Shown piece by piece: positions 44,211-51,419 of a stretch of DNA of 64,000 nucleotides; the stretch's first letter is position 1; every line of letters starts with the position of its first letter. The DNA comes from Geomonas oryzae (GTDB lineage: Bacteria; Desulfobacterota; Desulfuromonadia; Geobacterales; Geobacteraceae). Position numbers and translations under genes: made by a program. The stretch lies in contig NZ_RAHW01000003.1 of assembly GCF_004117875.1 (NCBI RefSeq), positions 62,001 to 126,000 of the forward strand, written 5' to 3'. The notes under the pieces were generated by a model. The model saw only the letters and a list, made by a program, of their open reading frames with translations. It had not been told where the DNA came from and did no database searches.

Positions 44211-44247
44211 AAAGGGGTGCACCATGCGGTGCGCCCCTTCTCTTTTG
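44211..44247. terminator. Bidirectional intrinsic terminator
   Basis: Stem AAGGGG-T-GCACC / GGTGC-G-CCCCTT with an ATGC loop. It is followed by CTCTTTT on the plus side and by TTTTTC on the minus side, placed between convergent DUF3300 and amidohydrolase genes. Confidence 0.8.
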
Positions 44248-44275
44248 AGTCAACCAGGAATTTCTACTATCACCT

Positions 44276-45568
44276 TCAGTCCACCGGCAGCAGCTCGCAC
44301 ACCGCCGTCGATAACGCCATCACCCCGCCCCTCAAAGTCGGCTCCGGAGCCGGAGCGTAGAGCGGCGAATGCTGCGATGGAAGCGAGCCCCCAGAAGCCG
44401 CGCACTCCTCAAAGCGGCACGGATCCGCAGCACCAAGCCAGAACATGCAGATGGGAATCTCCCCGCCGAGCCCCCAGGAACCGAAATCCTCGCTCACCAT
44501 ACGCGCAGCCGACCGGACCACGTTCTCCTCGCCTAGCGCCACACGCAAGGCACCGGCCAGGCGCTCGGCGAGCACCGGGTCGTTGTAGGTCGCCGGATGC
44601 GCGGCAAGCACCCGCACCACGGGAGCAAGTTCCAGCGGCACCCCGGCGGCAAGCGCAGTCCCCTCGCAGATGCGCCGAACCGACTCGATGATGCGGTCGC
44701 GCACACGGTCGTCGAAGCTGCGTATGGAAAGCTGCAGCACCACCTCCTCGGGGATGACGTTGCAGGCGGCCCCGCCATGGATCGAGCCGACGGTGAGTAC
44801 CGCAGGCTCATGCGGCGATATCTCCCGGCTCACGATGGTCTGGAAGGCAAGCACGAGCTGCGCGGCAAGCACCACCGGGTCCTTGCCGCATTCGGGCGCC
44901 GAGCCGTGCGCCCCTACCCCGCGCACCGCCACCTCGACCTCGGTGAAACTGGCCAGGAAATTTCCCGGCGCCCAGCCTGCGGTCCCCGCCTTCAGAAACA
45001 GCGTGCTGTGCAGCGCAAGCGCGAAGTCGGGCCTCGGGCAGAGCCGATACGCACCGTCGTCGATCATCGCCTGTGCCCCGTCCCCCCCCTCTTCTCCCGG
45101 CTGAGCGATCAGCACCAGAGTACCCGACCAGTTCATGCGGCAGCGGGAAAGCACGCGCGCCGCTCCCAGCAGGCAGGACATGTGCACGTCGTGCCCGCAG
45201 GCATGCATTACCGCACCTTCGCTGCCGTCCCGGTAGATCCCCTTGGCCCTGCTCGCATAGGGAAGCCCCGTCTTTTCCTCCACCGGAAGCGCGTCCATGT
45301 CGGCGCGTAAAAGGATCGTCGGCCCGTCCCCGTTCTCCAGCACCGCCACGATGCCGTAGCCGGGCCAGTCGAACCGCTGGTACCTGCCGATTCCCTCGGT
45401 AACCGTGAAGCCGAGGCCGCGGAACTCCCCAGCCAGAAAAGCGGCGGTTTCCCGTTCCTGCCCGGAGAGCTCGGGATGAGCGTGCAGTTTCTTGTACGAC
45501 TCGATCAGCGAAGGGAGTTCAGCCTCGACCAGGGTCTCCAGGGAGGCGCGCAGCGATTGTGTCAGCAT
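44276..45568 (-). CDS. M20-family metal-dependent amidohydrolase
   Basis: 430-residue zinc/manganese amidase of the IAA-amino acid/hippurate hydrolase group (AbgA/HipO/AmaA-like). Metal motifs are HACGHDVHMSCLLGAARVL (Cys and His ligands), AQPGEEGGDGAQAMIDDG (Glu ligands), and LHSTLFLKAGTAGW; near the end VSEDFGSWG contains a final conserved segment. It would hydrolyse N-acyl amino acids or peptides in the cytoplasm. The start at 45568 (MLTQSLRASLETLV) is chosen over 45598, both with weak ribosome-binding sites. Not in an operon. Confidence 0.87.
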   Translation of the reverse strand: MLTQSLRASLETLVEAELPSLIESYKKLHAHPELSGQERETAAFLAGEFRGLGFTVTEGIGRYQRFDWPGYGIVAVLENGDGPTILLRADMDALPVEEKTGLPYASRAKGIYRDGSEGAVMHACGHDVHMSCLLGAARVLSRCRMNWSGTLVLIAQPGEEGGDGAQAMIDDGAYRLCPRPDFALALHSTLFLKAGTAGWAPGNFLASFTEVEVAVRGVGAHGSAPECGKDPVVLAAQLVLAFQTIVSREISPHEPAVLTVGSIHGGAACNVIPEEVVLQLSIRSFDDRVRDRIIESVRRICEGTALAAGVPLELAPVVRVLAAHPATYNDPVLAERLAGALRVALGEENVVRSAARMVSEDFGSWGLGGEIPICMFWLGAADPCRFEECAASGGSLPSQHSPLYAPAPEPTLRGGVMALSTAVCELLPVD

Positions 45569-45656
45569 AAAGTCTCTCGGACGTGGCGATGAAAACACCG
45601 CCGCAGGTTACTATTTTCCGCCGCCGTTATCAACCGCCAACTGCCCCGTCCGCCCA

Positions 45657-45685
45657 GGGGACTGGCTCCGCAGGCGCCAGTCCCC
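45657..45685. repeat. Dispersed repeat family B, copy 1
   Basis: GGGGACTGGCTCCGCAGG then CGCCAGTCCCC: a nearly perfect inverted repeat forming a strong hairpin (GGGGACTGGC / GCCAGTCCCC) with a short loop. A second copy occurs at 50187-50215. Confidence 0.8.
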
Positions 45686-45792
45686 CTTTCGCTCCGCGTA
45701 TGCTCCAGTGCCCCCACCTTTGCGAAAGTGCTAAGGAAATTCCGGGAAAGCAGGGCAACCGTTTCCACGAAGCAGAGCAGCAGGCGTTATGT

Positions 45793-45856
45793 TCCCCCCT
45801 TTGCGAAGGGGGAGCCTGCCCCACGTAGCCTTGGCGAAGGGGGGACAGGGGGGATT
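45793..45856. repeat. Dispersed repeat family A, rearranged double copy
   Basis: CCCCCCTTTGCGAAGGGGG (about 45794-45812) is followed after 18 bases by GGCGAAGGGGGGACAGGG and GGGATTT (45833-45856). The first half has lost its GACAGGGGGGATTT end and the second its C-run, as if two copies recombined or one was interrupted. Confidence 0.65.
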
Positions 45857-46060
45857 TGCCTTACCATGACATACCGTCAACAACCACCCGCCCAGTTCAA
45901 TCAAGTGCTCAAAGCAAGGCATCATGGTTATTAAATCAGCAACACGATTACACCCATCCGGAGCGCGTATCCGTTAACACCCTGAAATACCGGGCCAGTA
46001 ACAAAAGAACCCGCTGCTGGCATGCTCCGTGTAAAGCCGCAAGACCAAGGAGGGACTGCC

Positions 46061-46303
46061 ATGACCGAGATGATCGACGGAAAGGAACACGTCACAGCCG
46101 CCGAAGCTGCGACCGAACTCTCAACCACTGAGACGAAGATCCTCATGCTGCTGAAGCAAAAAGCCCTGCAGGGAACCCTCTCGGAACAGGGGTGGTTCAT
46201 AACCAGGGAGTCCCTGGACTGCTTCGACCATCACGCCGCGAACCTGCAAGAACAGCTCACCTGCAGGACGAGCTGCAGCAGTTCCACATGCGGGTGCCGC
46301 TAG
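46061..46303 (+). CDS. Small excisionase/MerR-like DNA-binding protein with Cys-rich tail
   Basis: 80 residues starting MTEMIDGKEHVTAAEAATEL. The segment EHVTAAEAATELSTTETKIL then GWFITRESLDCF resembles helix-turn-helix 17 proteins (excisionase/MerR-like, where a helix pair is followed by a short wing and 'TRESLD'). The last 15 residues are unusual: TCRTSCSSSTCGCR with four Cys. The ATG has an AAGGAGG site. Eight bases separate its stop from the next small gene, so the two are an operon. I do not recognise an exact family. Confidence 0.65.
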   Translation: MTEMIDGKEHVTAAEAATELSTTETKILMLLKQKALQGTLSEQGWFITRESLDCFDHHAANLQEQLTCRTSCSSSTCGCR

Positions 46304-46311
46304 GAGCCGCC

Positions 46312-46611
46312 ATGGGGATCACCGTTCAGCCATCAGACTTGAAGTACCGGTATCCGAAAGTGACGGAGCAAAAGTTCGAGCCCAAGTTCTCAGGCCCTGG
46401 CGACCCCTCACCCTTCAACCGCGACGACCTGTACGACATCGTTCCGATGCTGACCGCGGTCATGAACGACTTACAGTGCGATGACGCAGAAACCCTGCAC
46501 TTTCTCGAGGACCTCATGAACCGTGACCTGCCGCGTTTTCTTAATAGCCGTGGCGAGGTCTTCGCCTTTCTGGCCGGATGCGGCAAGGAGATGCTGCAGC
46601 ACCGGCGATGA
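46312..46611 (+). CDS. Small conserved-looking protein of unknown function
   Basis: 99 residues starting MGITVQPSDLKYRYPKVTEQ. The chosen ATG has TAGGAG nine bases upstream, and that sequence overlaps the stop of the preceding gene. The second half is acidic and helical (RDDLYDIVPMLTAVMNDL, ETLHFLEDLMNRDLPRF). No signal peptide, membrane helix or catalytic motif is visible. The tight link to the excisionase-like gene suggests a shared role. Confidence 0.65.
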   Translation: MGITVQPSDLKYRYPKVTEQKFEPKFSGPGDPSPFNRDDLYDIVPMLTAVMNDLQCDDAETLHFLEDLMNRDLPRFLNSRGEVFAFLAGCGKEMLQHRR

Positions 46612-46675
46612 ACGCCCCGACGGCGCACAACCTACGGACAGGGGAGTACGAAAACACCTGACGCACAGCCACCTC

Positions 46676-46702
46676 CCTGGCCCTCCCCCGCCGGGGGCGG
46701 GG
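46676..46702. repeat. GC-rich inverted repeat family C (copy 1)
   Basis: CTGGCCCTCCCCCGCCGGGGG and CGGGGA: short palindrome of C-run/G-run type. Related palindromes lie at 47354-47377, 51670-51710, 54980-55020, 55050-55080, 57118-57150 and 57180-57215. Confidence 0.55.
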
Positions 46703-46731
46703 ACTCGTAGATATGAAATAAAGGAGCGGCA

Positions 46732-47337
46732 ATGAACAGCTTAGCCATGAAAAGAGAGTCAATGACCGACACAACACTTACCGACTTCGCACAGGCCGGC
46801 TTCACCATCGTGCCGATGGCGGCCAGGCCGAACGGCTACCTGCTGGAACTCTCCGGCTTCCTGGCCCCCGGCTGGACCGGGAGGCTCGCCGCCGGCCTTG
46901 CCGACCACCGCGTCAGCATCATAAGCGGCTCCGCCGAAAAAGTGAACGCCAGCCACTGGCGCTCGCGCTTCGAACTTAAGAACGCTCACTTCGCCAAAAG
47001 CCCTGAAAGCATCGACTTCCTGGCCCTCGCAGCAACCGAGCCGGAACATAAGGCGGCACGAATCGAGCTTCTCGATTTCAAGATGGAACCGGCCGCACGA
47101 CATGAAGGAAGCATGTTCATCGAGATCAAGGGGATCGACCGCCTCGGATTCCTGGGCGACCTGCTGGACCACTTCAGCATGCGATGCCTGTTCCCGGTAA
47201 AGATGACCATAGACACCTTGGGCGATACCGCCGTAGACCGTTTCTGGCTCAGAGGCGTAGGCGGGTCCCTTCCTTCCGAAGCGATCACCGACTCGCTCAG
47301 GCAGAGCATCGCACAGCTTCTGGTTGAAAAGCGCTAG
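46732..47337 (+). CDS. Double ACT-like domain protein
   Basis: 201 residues. The second half contains SMFIEIKGIDRLGFLGDLLD and MRCLFPVKMTIDTLGDTAVD, which reads as an ACT domain of the GlnD type (ligand-binding beta-alpha-beta fold ending in DRFWL). The first half (GYLLELSGFLAPGWTGRLAA, DHRVSIISGSAEKVN) may be a diverged second copy. ACT domains usually bind amino acids and regulate a partner enzyme. No catalytic domain is fused. The start at 46732 has AAGGAG six bases upstream; later ATGs lack one. Target unknown. Confidence 0.72.
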   Translation: MNSLAMKRESMTDTTLTDFAQAGFTIVPMAARPNGYLLELSGFLAPGWTGRLAAGLADHRVSIISGSAEKVNASHWRSRFELKNAHFAKSPESIDFLALAATEPEHKAARIELLDFKMEPAARHEGSMFIEIKGIDRLGFLGDLLDHFSMRCLFPVKMTIDTLGDTAVDRFWLRGVGGSLPSEAITDSLRQSIAQLLVEKR

Positions 47338-47353
47338 ACACCTTCCTCAATCA

Positions 47354-47377
47354 GTCCCTCCCCAGGCGGGGAGGGAC
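47354..47377. repeat. GC-rich inverted repeat family C (copy 2), possible terminator stem
   Basis: GTCCCTCCCC-AGGC-GGGGAGGGAC is a perfect 10-bp stem 17 bases after the ACT gene. No T-run follows, so termination is uncertain. Confidence 0.6.
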
Positions 47378-47534
47378 CATCCCCCCTCCTGCCGGGTAAA
47401 ACATTTTCGCTTCTTATTTTCTCTCCCACACTGTCCTTTACCGTAGCGCTTACTGCACGAAAATGTAAGAGCCGGTTGCAAATCCTAAGAGATTGGTTAA
47501 AGTCTTTAGCGTTGCCTAATCTATGGAGAATGCC

Positions 47535-48056
47535 ATGATCATCCATATCGTGCGCCACGCAGAAGCCGTTGAGAGAACACCGGAGATACAGGAAGAGCAT
47601 CGCTACCTCACCCGCCGCGGCAGACGACGTTTCAGGAAAGCGGCAAAGAGCCTCGCCACCCTTGGCATATCCCCGGACCTCATCCTCACCAGCCCACTTA
47701 TCCGCGCCGTGCAGACGGCGGACATACTCGCGGAGAAACTCTTCTACAAGCGCGAGCTGATCGTCGCCACGCAGCTCGCCCCCGGTTTCCGCCCGGAGGC
47801 GCTGGATGAGCTTTTGAGGCTATGCCCGCAGGCAGGAGAAGTGGCTTTGGTCGGGCACGAGCCGGACCTGGGTCTCGTGACTCAGGCGCTTTTAGGCGAG
47901 ACCGGCTCCCTCACCCTGCCCAAGGGGGGCACCGTCTCATTCAAAAGGGCCGCGGACGGGACTGGCGACGCACATTTCCTGCAACTGGTGACAGGAGCGG
48001 GACGCATCGTCACCTCGCGCGGCAAAGCGGTGGACCGTCTGCGCCAAGGCGGATAA
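47535..48056 (+). CDS. sixA: SixA-type phosphohistidine phosphatase
   Basis: 173-residue histidine phosphatase. The N-terminal catalytic motif is IVRHAEA (RHG variant), with LTRRGRRRFRKAAKSL, TSPLIRAVQTADIL and the second catalytic His in ALVGHEPDLG. SixA proteins remove phosphate from His in phosphotransfer proteins (PTS or phosphorelay). The ATG at 47535 has GGAG six bases upstream; four more codons upstream are open. First gene of a likely three-gene unit with the helix-hairpin-helix and Ppx/GppA genes. Confidence 0.88.
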   Translation: MIIHIVRHAEAVERTPEIQEEHRYLTRRGRRRFRKAAKSLATLGISPDLILTSPLIRAVQTADILAEKLFYKRELIVATQLAPGFRPEALDELLRLCPQAGEVALVGHEPDLGLVTQALLGETGSLTLPKGGTVSFKRAADGTGDAHFLQLVTGAGRIVTSRGKAVDRLRQGG

Positions 48057-48082
48057 CAGTACGCATATAAGGAGCATTTACG

Positions 48083-48607
48083 ATGGTTCAGTCGGCAGCA
48101 GACTTCAGGCAGTTGAAAGGGGTCGGCGCGATCCTCGGCAAACGGTTGTACGACGCAGGTTTTGACAGCTTCGCCAAGATCGCCCAGGCCGGAGAGGAAG
48201 GGCTGCGCAAGGTGCGCGGCATCAATACGCGCCACATCCAGTCCATCCTGCAACAGGCGACGGAGCTCGCCGGGATGGCTGAGGAGCATCAAAAAGCCCC
48301 GGCCCAGCAGATGCTCGCGCGCGTGAGCGAGGTGCGCGAGAAGGTGGAAAACCTGGCGCAGACCACGCGCGACCGGTTCGCGGAGCAGATGTCGGAGAAG
48401 TGCGGCAGAAAGCTCGGCTCGGACCTGGAGCGGATCGAGAACGCGCTCGAGCAGATGCAGGACGTCGGCCGCAAACGCTCGAAGCGCGTAGCAAAGGCGC
48501 TGCAAAAGGCCGGCAAGAAGGTGACCGGGCTGGAAGAGGCAAGCCTCAAGAAAGTGCGCAAGGGTTTCAAGAAAGCGAGAAAGGTTGTGCTGAGGGCCCT
48601 CGCCTAG
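48083..48607 (+). CDS. Helix-hairpin-helix protein with basic C-terminal tail
   Basis: 174 residues. Residues about 5-60 form a helix-hairpin-helix pair (FRQLKGVGAILGKRLYDAGF and LRKVRGINTRHIQSIL) that binds DNA backbones without sequence specificity. Residues 70-140 are a long amphipathic helix or coiled coil, and the end is strongly basic (KKVRKGFKKARKVVLRALA). It looks like a small nucleoid-associated or nucleic-acid binding protein. It lies between sixA (26 bases) and the Ppx/GppA gene (41 bases), so co-expression is likely. Confidence 0.7.
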   Translation: MVQSAADFRQLKGVGAILGKRLYDAGFDSFAKIAQAGEEGLRKVRGINTRHIQSILQQATELAGMAEEHQKAPAQQMLARVSEVREKVENLAQTTRDRFAEQMSEKCGRKLGSDLERIENALEQMQDVGRKRSKRVAKALQKAGKKVTGLEEASLKKVRKGFKKARKVVLRALA

Positions 48608-48648
48608 CGATCCCCCCTCCCCTCCTACCGCAGTCCAAGGAGCAGCAG

Positions 48649-50187
48649 TTGAATAAAACCAGGCTCGCCGCGATAGACATCGGCACCAACTCCATCCGCA
48701 GCATCGTCATAGAGACCTCGGGAAACGGCAAATACAGGATCCTCGATGACGAGAAGGTACTGGCACGCCTGGGCGAAGGGCTGCACCAAACGGGCGCCAT
48801 CGCGCCCGCGGCGTGGGAGCGCGCCATCGAGGCACTGACCCGGCAGAAAAAAATCATCGACGGCTACAAGGTTAGCGCCATCGACGCGGTCGCCACCAGC
48901 GCCGTACGAAAGGCGTCCAACGGTGCCGAACTGGTTCGGGCGATAAAGAAAAGCACCGGACTCGATATCGAGGTGGTCAGCGGCGAGGAGGAAGCGGAGC
49001 TTGCCGCCCTCTCGGCGCAGCATAACTTCGAGCTTGATGGGGTGCGTCACCTGATCTTCGACATCGGCGGCGGCAGCCTGGAGCTCATCTCAGCCCTCGG
49101 CACGCATACCGAGGAGATGCTCTCCCTTGAACTGGGCGCAGTGTTCCTCACCGAGAGCTTTTTAAAGAGCGACCCGGTGGTCGGCACGGAGCACCAGAAA
49201 CTGCGCAAGCACATCCGCAAGGCGCTGAAGACCGCCTACACCGGCGAACGTAGCGGGATGCAGTGCCTGGTCGGCTCAGGAGGCACCGTCACCTCGATCG
49301 CCGCGATGGTCGCCGCGGCGCGCAAGGAGAAGTTCGACTCGCTGCACGGCTACGAGTTGCTGCGCTCGGAGGTCGTTCATCTGCTGGCCATGCTGGCCAG
49401 AAAGAGCGACAAGGAGAGACGCGCCATCCCGGGGCTCAACCCGGAGCGCTCCGACATCATCGTCGCCGGAGTGACCGTGGTGGACGAGCTGATGGACTTC
49501 TTCCAGGTGAACCACCTGAAGGTGAACGAGCGTGGCATCCGTGAGGGGCTCATCCTGCGCGGCCTGCGCAAACGAAACCTCCTGCCGGAGAAGAAACGGC
49601 GCTCCTGGCGCGACAGCGCGCTCGAATTCGCCCACTCCTGCCACATCGACGAAGGGCACGCCGAGCAGGTGGCGCGGCTCTCCTTGCAGCTCTTCAAGGC
49701 CCTCGCCCCGCGCTACGGCTGGGGTCCGAAGGAGATGCGGCTTTTGGATGCCGCCGCCATCATGCACGACGTCGGCTACTTCATAAGCTATTCGAGCCAC
49801 CACAAGCACTCCTACCACCTGATCCGCCACGCCGAACTCTTCGGCTTCACGCCGCGCGAGCGCGAGCTGATGGCCAACATCGCACGGTACCACCGCAAAT
49901 CGGTCCCGAAGAAGAAGCACGAAGAGTTCACCCGGTTGTCCCCGGACGACCAGCTACTGGTAGCCCGCCTGGGCGGCATCCTGCGCCTGTGCGACGGTCT
50001 CGACCGCCGCCGCAACGCCGTGGTACGGGAACTCGACTGCGCCCTCAGCCAAGACACATTGGCAGTAACCCTGAACGGTGAAGAAGAGATGTCCGTCGAG
50101 CTTTACGGCGCCAAGGCGAAGAGCGACCTGCTGCAGGAAGCCTGCAAGCTCAAGCTGGAACTCCATTCCGGAGCCACCGAAGCGTAG
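48649..50187 (+). CDS. Ppx/GppA-family phosphatase with C-terminal HD domain
   Basis: 512 residues. The ASKHA-type phosphatase (about 5-305) has AAIDIGTNSIRSIVIE and HLIFDIGGGSLELI; the C-terminal HD domain (about 325-490) contains IMHDVGYFISYSSHHKHSYH. This is an exopolyphosphatase or pppGpp 5'-phosphohydrolase, the two not separable by sequence. The start is TTG at 48649 with AAGGAG eight bases upstream: the first in-frame residue that fits the family N-terminus. The open frame further upstream overlaps the HHH gene. Confidence 0.88.
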   Translation: MNKTRLAAIDIGTNSIRSIVIETSGNGKYRILDDEKVLARLGEGLHQTGAIAPAAWERAIEALTRQKKIIDGYKVSAIDAVATSAVRKASNGAELVRAIKKSTGLDIEVVSGEEEAELAALSAQHNFELDGVRHLIFDIGGGSLELISALGTHTEEMLSLELGAVFLTESFLKSDPVVGTEHQKLRKHIRKALKTAYTGERSGMQCLVGSGGTVTSIAAMVAAARKEKFDSLHGYELLRSEVVHLLAMLARKSDKERRAIPGLNPERSDIIVAGVTVVDELMDFFQVNHLKVNERGIREGLILRGLRKRNLLPEKKRRSWRDSALEFAHSCHIDEGHAEQVARLSLQLFKALAPRYGWGPKEMRLLDAAAIMHDVGYFISYSSHHKHSYHLIRHAELFGFTPRERELMANIARYHRKSVPKKKHEEFTRLSPDDQLLVARLGGILRLCDGLDRRRNAVVRELDCALSQDTLAVTLNGEEEMSVELYGAKAKSDLLQEACKLKLELHSGATEA

Positions 50188-50215
50188 GGGACTGGCTCCG
50201 CAGGTGCCTGTCCCC
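50187..50215. repeat. Dispersed repeat family B, copy 2
   Basis: GGGGACTGGCTCCGCAGG then TGCCTGTCCCC. Starts on the last base of the Ppx/GppA stop codon. Same hairpin element as 45657-45685. Confidence 0.8.
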
Positions 50216-50249
50216 TTTCCCCCCTACGTGCGTTGCTGATCGAGAACAC

Positions 50250-50292
50250 AAAAGCCGGAAGGTCGACTTGCGACCCATCCGGCTTTCCTGTT
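50250..50292 (+). terminator. Intrinsic terminator after the sixA-HHH-ppx unit
   Basis: Outer stem AAAGCCGGA / TCCGGCTTT with an inner GGTCG / CGACC stem, followed by CCTGTT. The T-run is poor. Confidence 0.65.
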
Positions 50293-50343
50293 AAAGGCTC
50301 CCTGATCAATGCCAGCGAGGATTGGAGGTGTGGTTACGCGCCT

Positions 50344-50526
50344 TTAAAGCAGAAAGAAGGCGGCAATGATGATGACGAGCCCGCTGGTTATTCTCACCGG
50401 TGTCAATACGAACAACCGGTGCACGCGGCTATAAAGCATCGGCAGCAGATCCAGAACGAAATGCAGAGCCACCAGCAGTAAGACAATCGATAGTATGAAC
50501 TCGTGGCCATAGCTTAAGTATCCCAT
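50344..50526 (-). CDS. Small double-spanning membrane protein
   Basis: 60 residues beginning MGYLSYGHEF. Two hydrophobic segments (ILSIVLLLVALHFVLDLLPM and RITSGLVIIIAAFFLL) are separated by a short basic loop (YSRVHRLFVL). The ATG is preceded by AAGGAGG seven bases away, which strongly supports translation. An upstream reading of 65 more residues is improbable. No family recognised. Confidence 0.65.
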   Translation of the reverse strand: MGYLSYGHEFILSIVLLLVALHFVLDLLPMLYSRVHRLFVLTPVRITSGLVIIIAAFFLL

Positions 50527-50791
50527 TGGCCACCTCCTTCTCTTGGCGGAAACGGTGTCTGACCCGCCCCCGTTTCGGGGTCCGCCGTCTGTTGCCAAAC
50601 ATGTAGCATAGAGGATGCCAGGGCAGCATAGGGGTGCAGGTTTATTCGCTGCGTTGAAAAGGTCGTAAATACGGCCATCAAGGCCCCGCGCCCGTTCATC
50701 GGCTGCGACCTTTACAGCCAAGCAAGTAAAGTGTAAAGCATTTCGACACTTTTTTTGAACAAAAGTGTCGAAAAGTTGAACAGATGCCCCG
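50527..50791. other. Intergenic region without recognised features
   Basis: 265 bases. The left side gives the leader of the small membrane protein gene. A TTTCGACACTTTTTTTGAAC segment at 50739-50758 pairs with CAAAAGTGTCGAAAAG (50760-50775) to form an imperfect hairpin that may terminate the tautomerase transcript from the right. Confidence 0.5.
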
Positions 50792-50995
50792 TTATATCCC
50801 CGCCTTCCTACGTGCTGTGACGGACTCGCCGCCGATTCCCCAGTTATCCGTATCCACCTCCTCGATGACCACGACCGTAGTAGCCGGGTTCTTGCCGAGG
50901 GTATCCACCAGCAGTTGCGTTACCCCCTTGATCAGCGTCGCCTTCTGTTCAGCAGTAGCGCCGTCTTTGGTGATCTTGATGTTGACGAATGGCAT
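50792..50995 (-). CDS. 4-oxalocrotonate tautomerase family protein
   Basis: 67 residues, usual length 60-75. Starts MPFVNIKITKDGATAEQKAT, so Pro becomes the N-terminal catalytic residue after Met removal. The central segment PATTVVVIEEVDTDNWGIGG is characteristic of the DmpI-like subgroup. Enol-keto tautomerase with an unknown physiological substrate. The ATG has an AGGAGG site seven bases upstream. Confidence 0.9.
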   Translation of the reverse strand: MPFVNIKITKDGATAEQKATLIKGVTQLLVDTLGKNPATTVVVIEEVDTDNWGIGGESVTARRKAGI

Positions 50996-51173
50996 ACGGC
51001 CTCCTGTTCAGTTTCGGTAAGTCCCGCTCCAAGAGCGGCGCGTACTGTACCACACAAATGTCATCACAAGCCAAAGGTAAATCTCGCCGTCCCTTAGCCC
51101 TTAGCCATGCTCAAGATGGCGTGTGAAGCTCGAGCAAAAATGGGAAGTCATCCGCCGATTTCGCATGGAAATC

Positions 51174-51419
51174 GACAGTTACAGGATCAAATCAACAAAG
51201 AGAGGGGGCAAACCGTCATATCAGAGCGCAAATCGACGAACTAGCACTACAATCGTCAAATCGGATGACCAAAACGACAGATTAAGAGGTCAAAGTGACG
51301 AATTAGAAGGGTGAAATTACAAATTAGAGGGGTAAAAGTGCAGATTAAAGGGCAAAGTGACAGATTAAGGAGTCAAAATGACAGATTAGCGATCAAAGTG
51401 GCAAATCAGAGGGTCAAGT
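51174..51419. repeat. Degenerate tandem repeat, about 12 units of 19-22 bp
   Basis: Consensus roughly GACAGATTAGAGGGTCAAA plus one or two bases. Units can be set at 51174, 51194, 51215, 51235, 51255, 51276, 51297, 51318, 51340, 51359, 51380 and 51400, each ending in a GTCAAA/GGCAAA/GATCAAA block. Unit length varies and stop codons occur in all frames, so it is not protein-coding. It lies in an otherwise empty 750-base interval. Confidence 0.8.

Larger units (their letters stand above)
45569..46046. other. Repeat-rich intergenic region
   Basis: Nearly 480 bases with no credible gene. It contains a copy of dispersed repeat B (45657-45685) and two broken copies of repeat A (45793-45856), which together cover much of the left half. 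The right half holds nothing recognisable. Confidence 0.55.

Noticed and set aside
45856-46131. 91-codon plus-strand frame before the excisionase-like gene
   Set aside because: No ribosome-binding site, no family pattern, and it overlaps the better-supported gene starting at 46061 in another phase.
48400-48648. Longer N-terminus for the Ppx/GppA protein
   Set aside because: The extension overlaps the HHH gene out of frame and is Arg-rich. The TTG at 48649 with AAGGAG gives the normal family N-terminus.
51174-51419. Possible CRISPR array
   Set aside because: Units are contiguous, degenerate and 19-22 bp long, with no unique spacers and no cas genes in the window.
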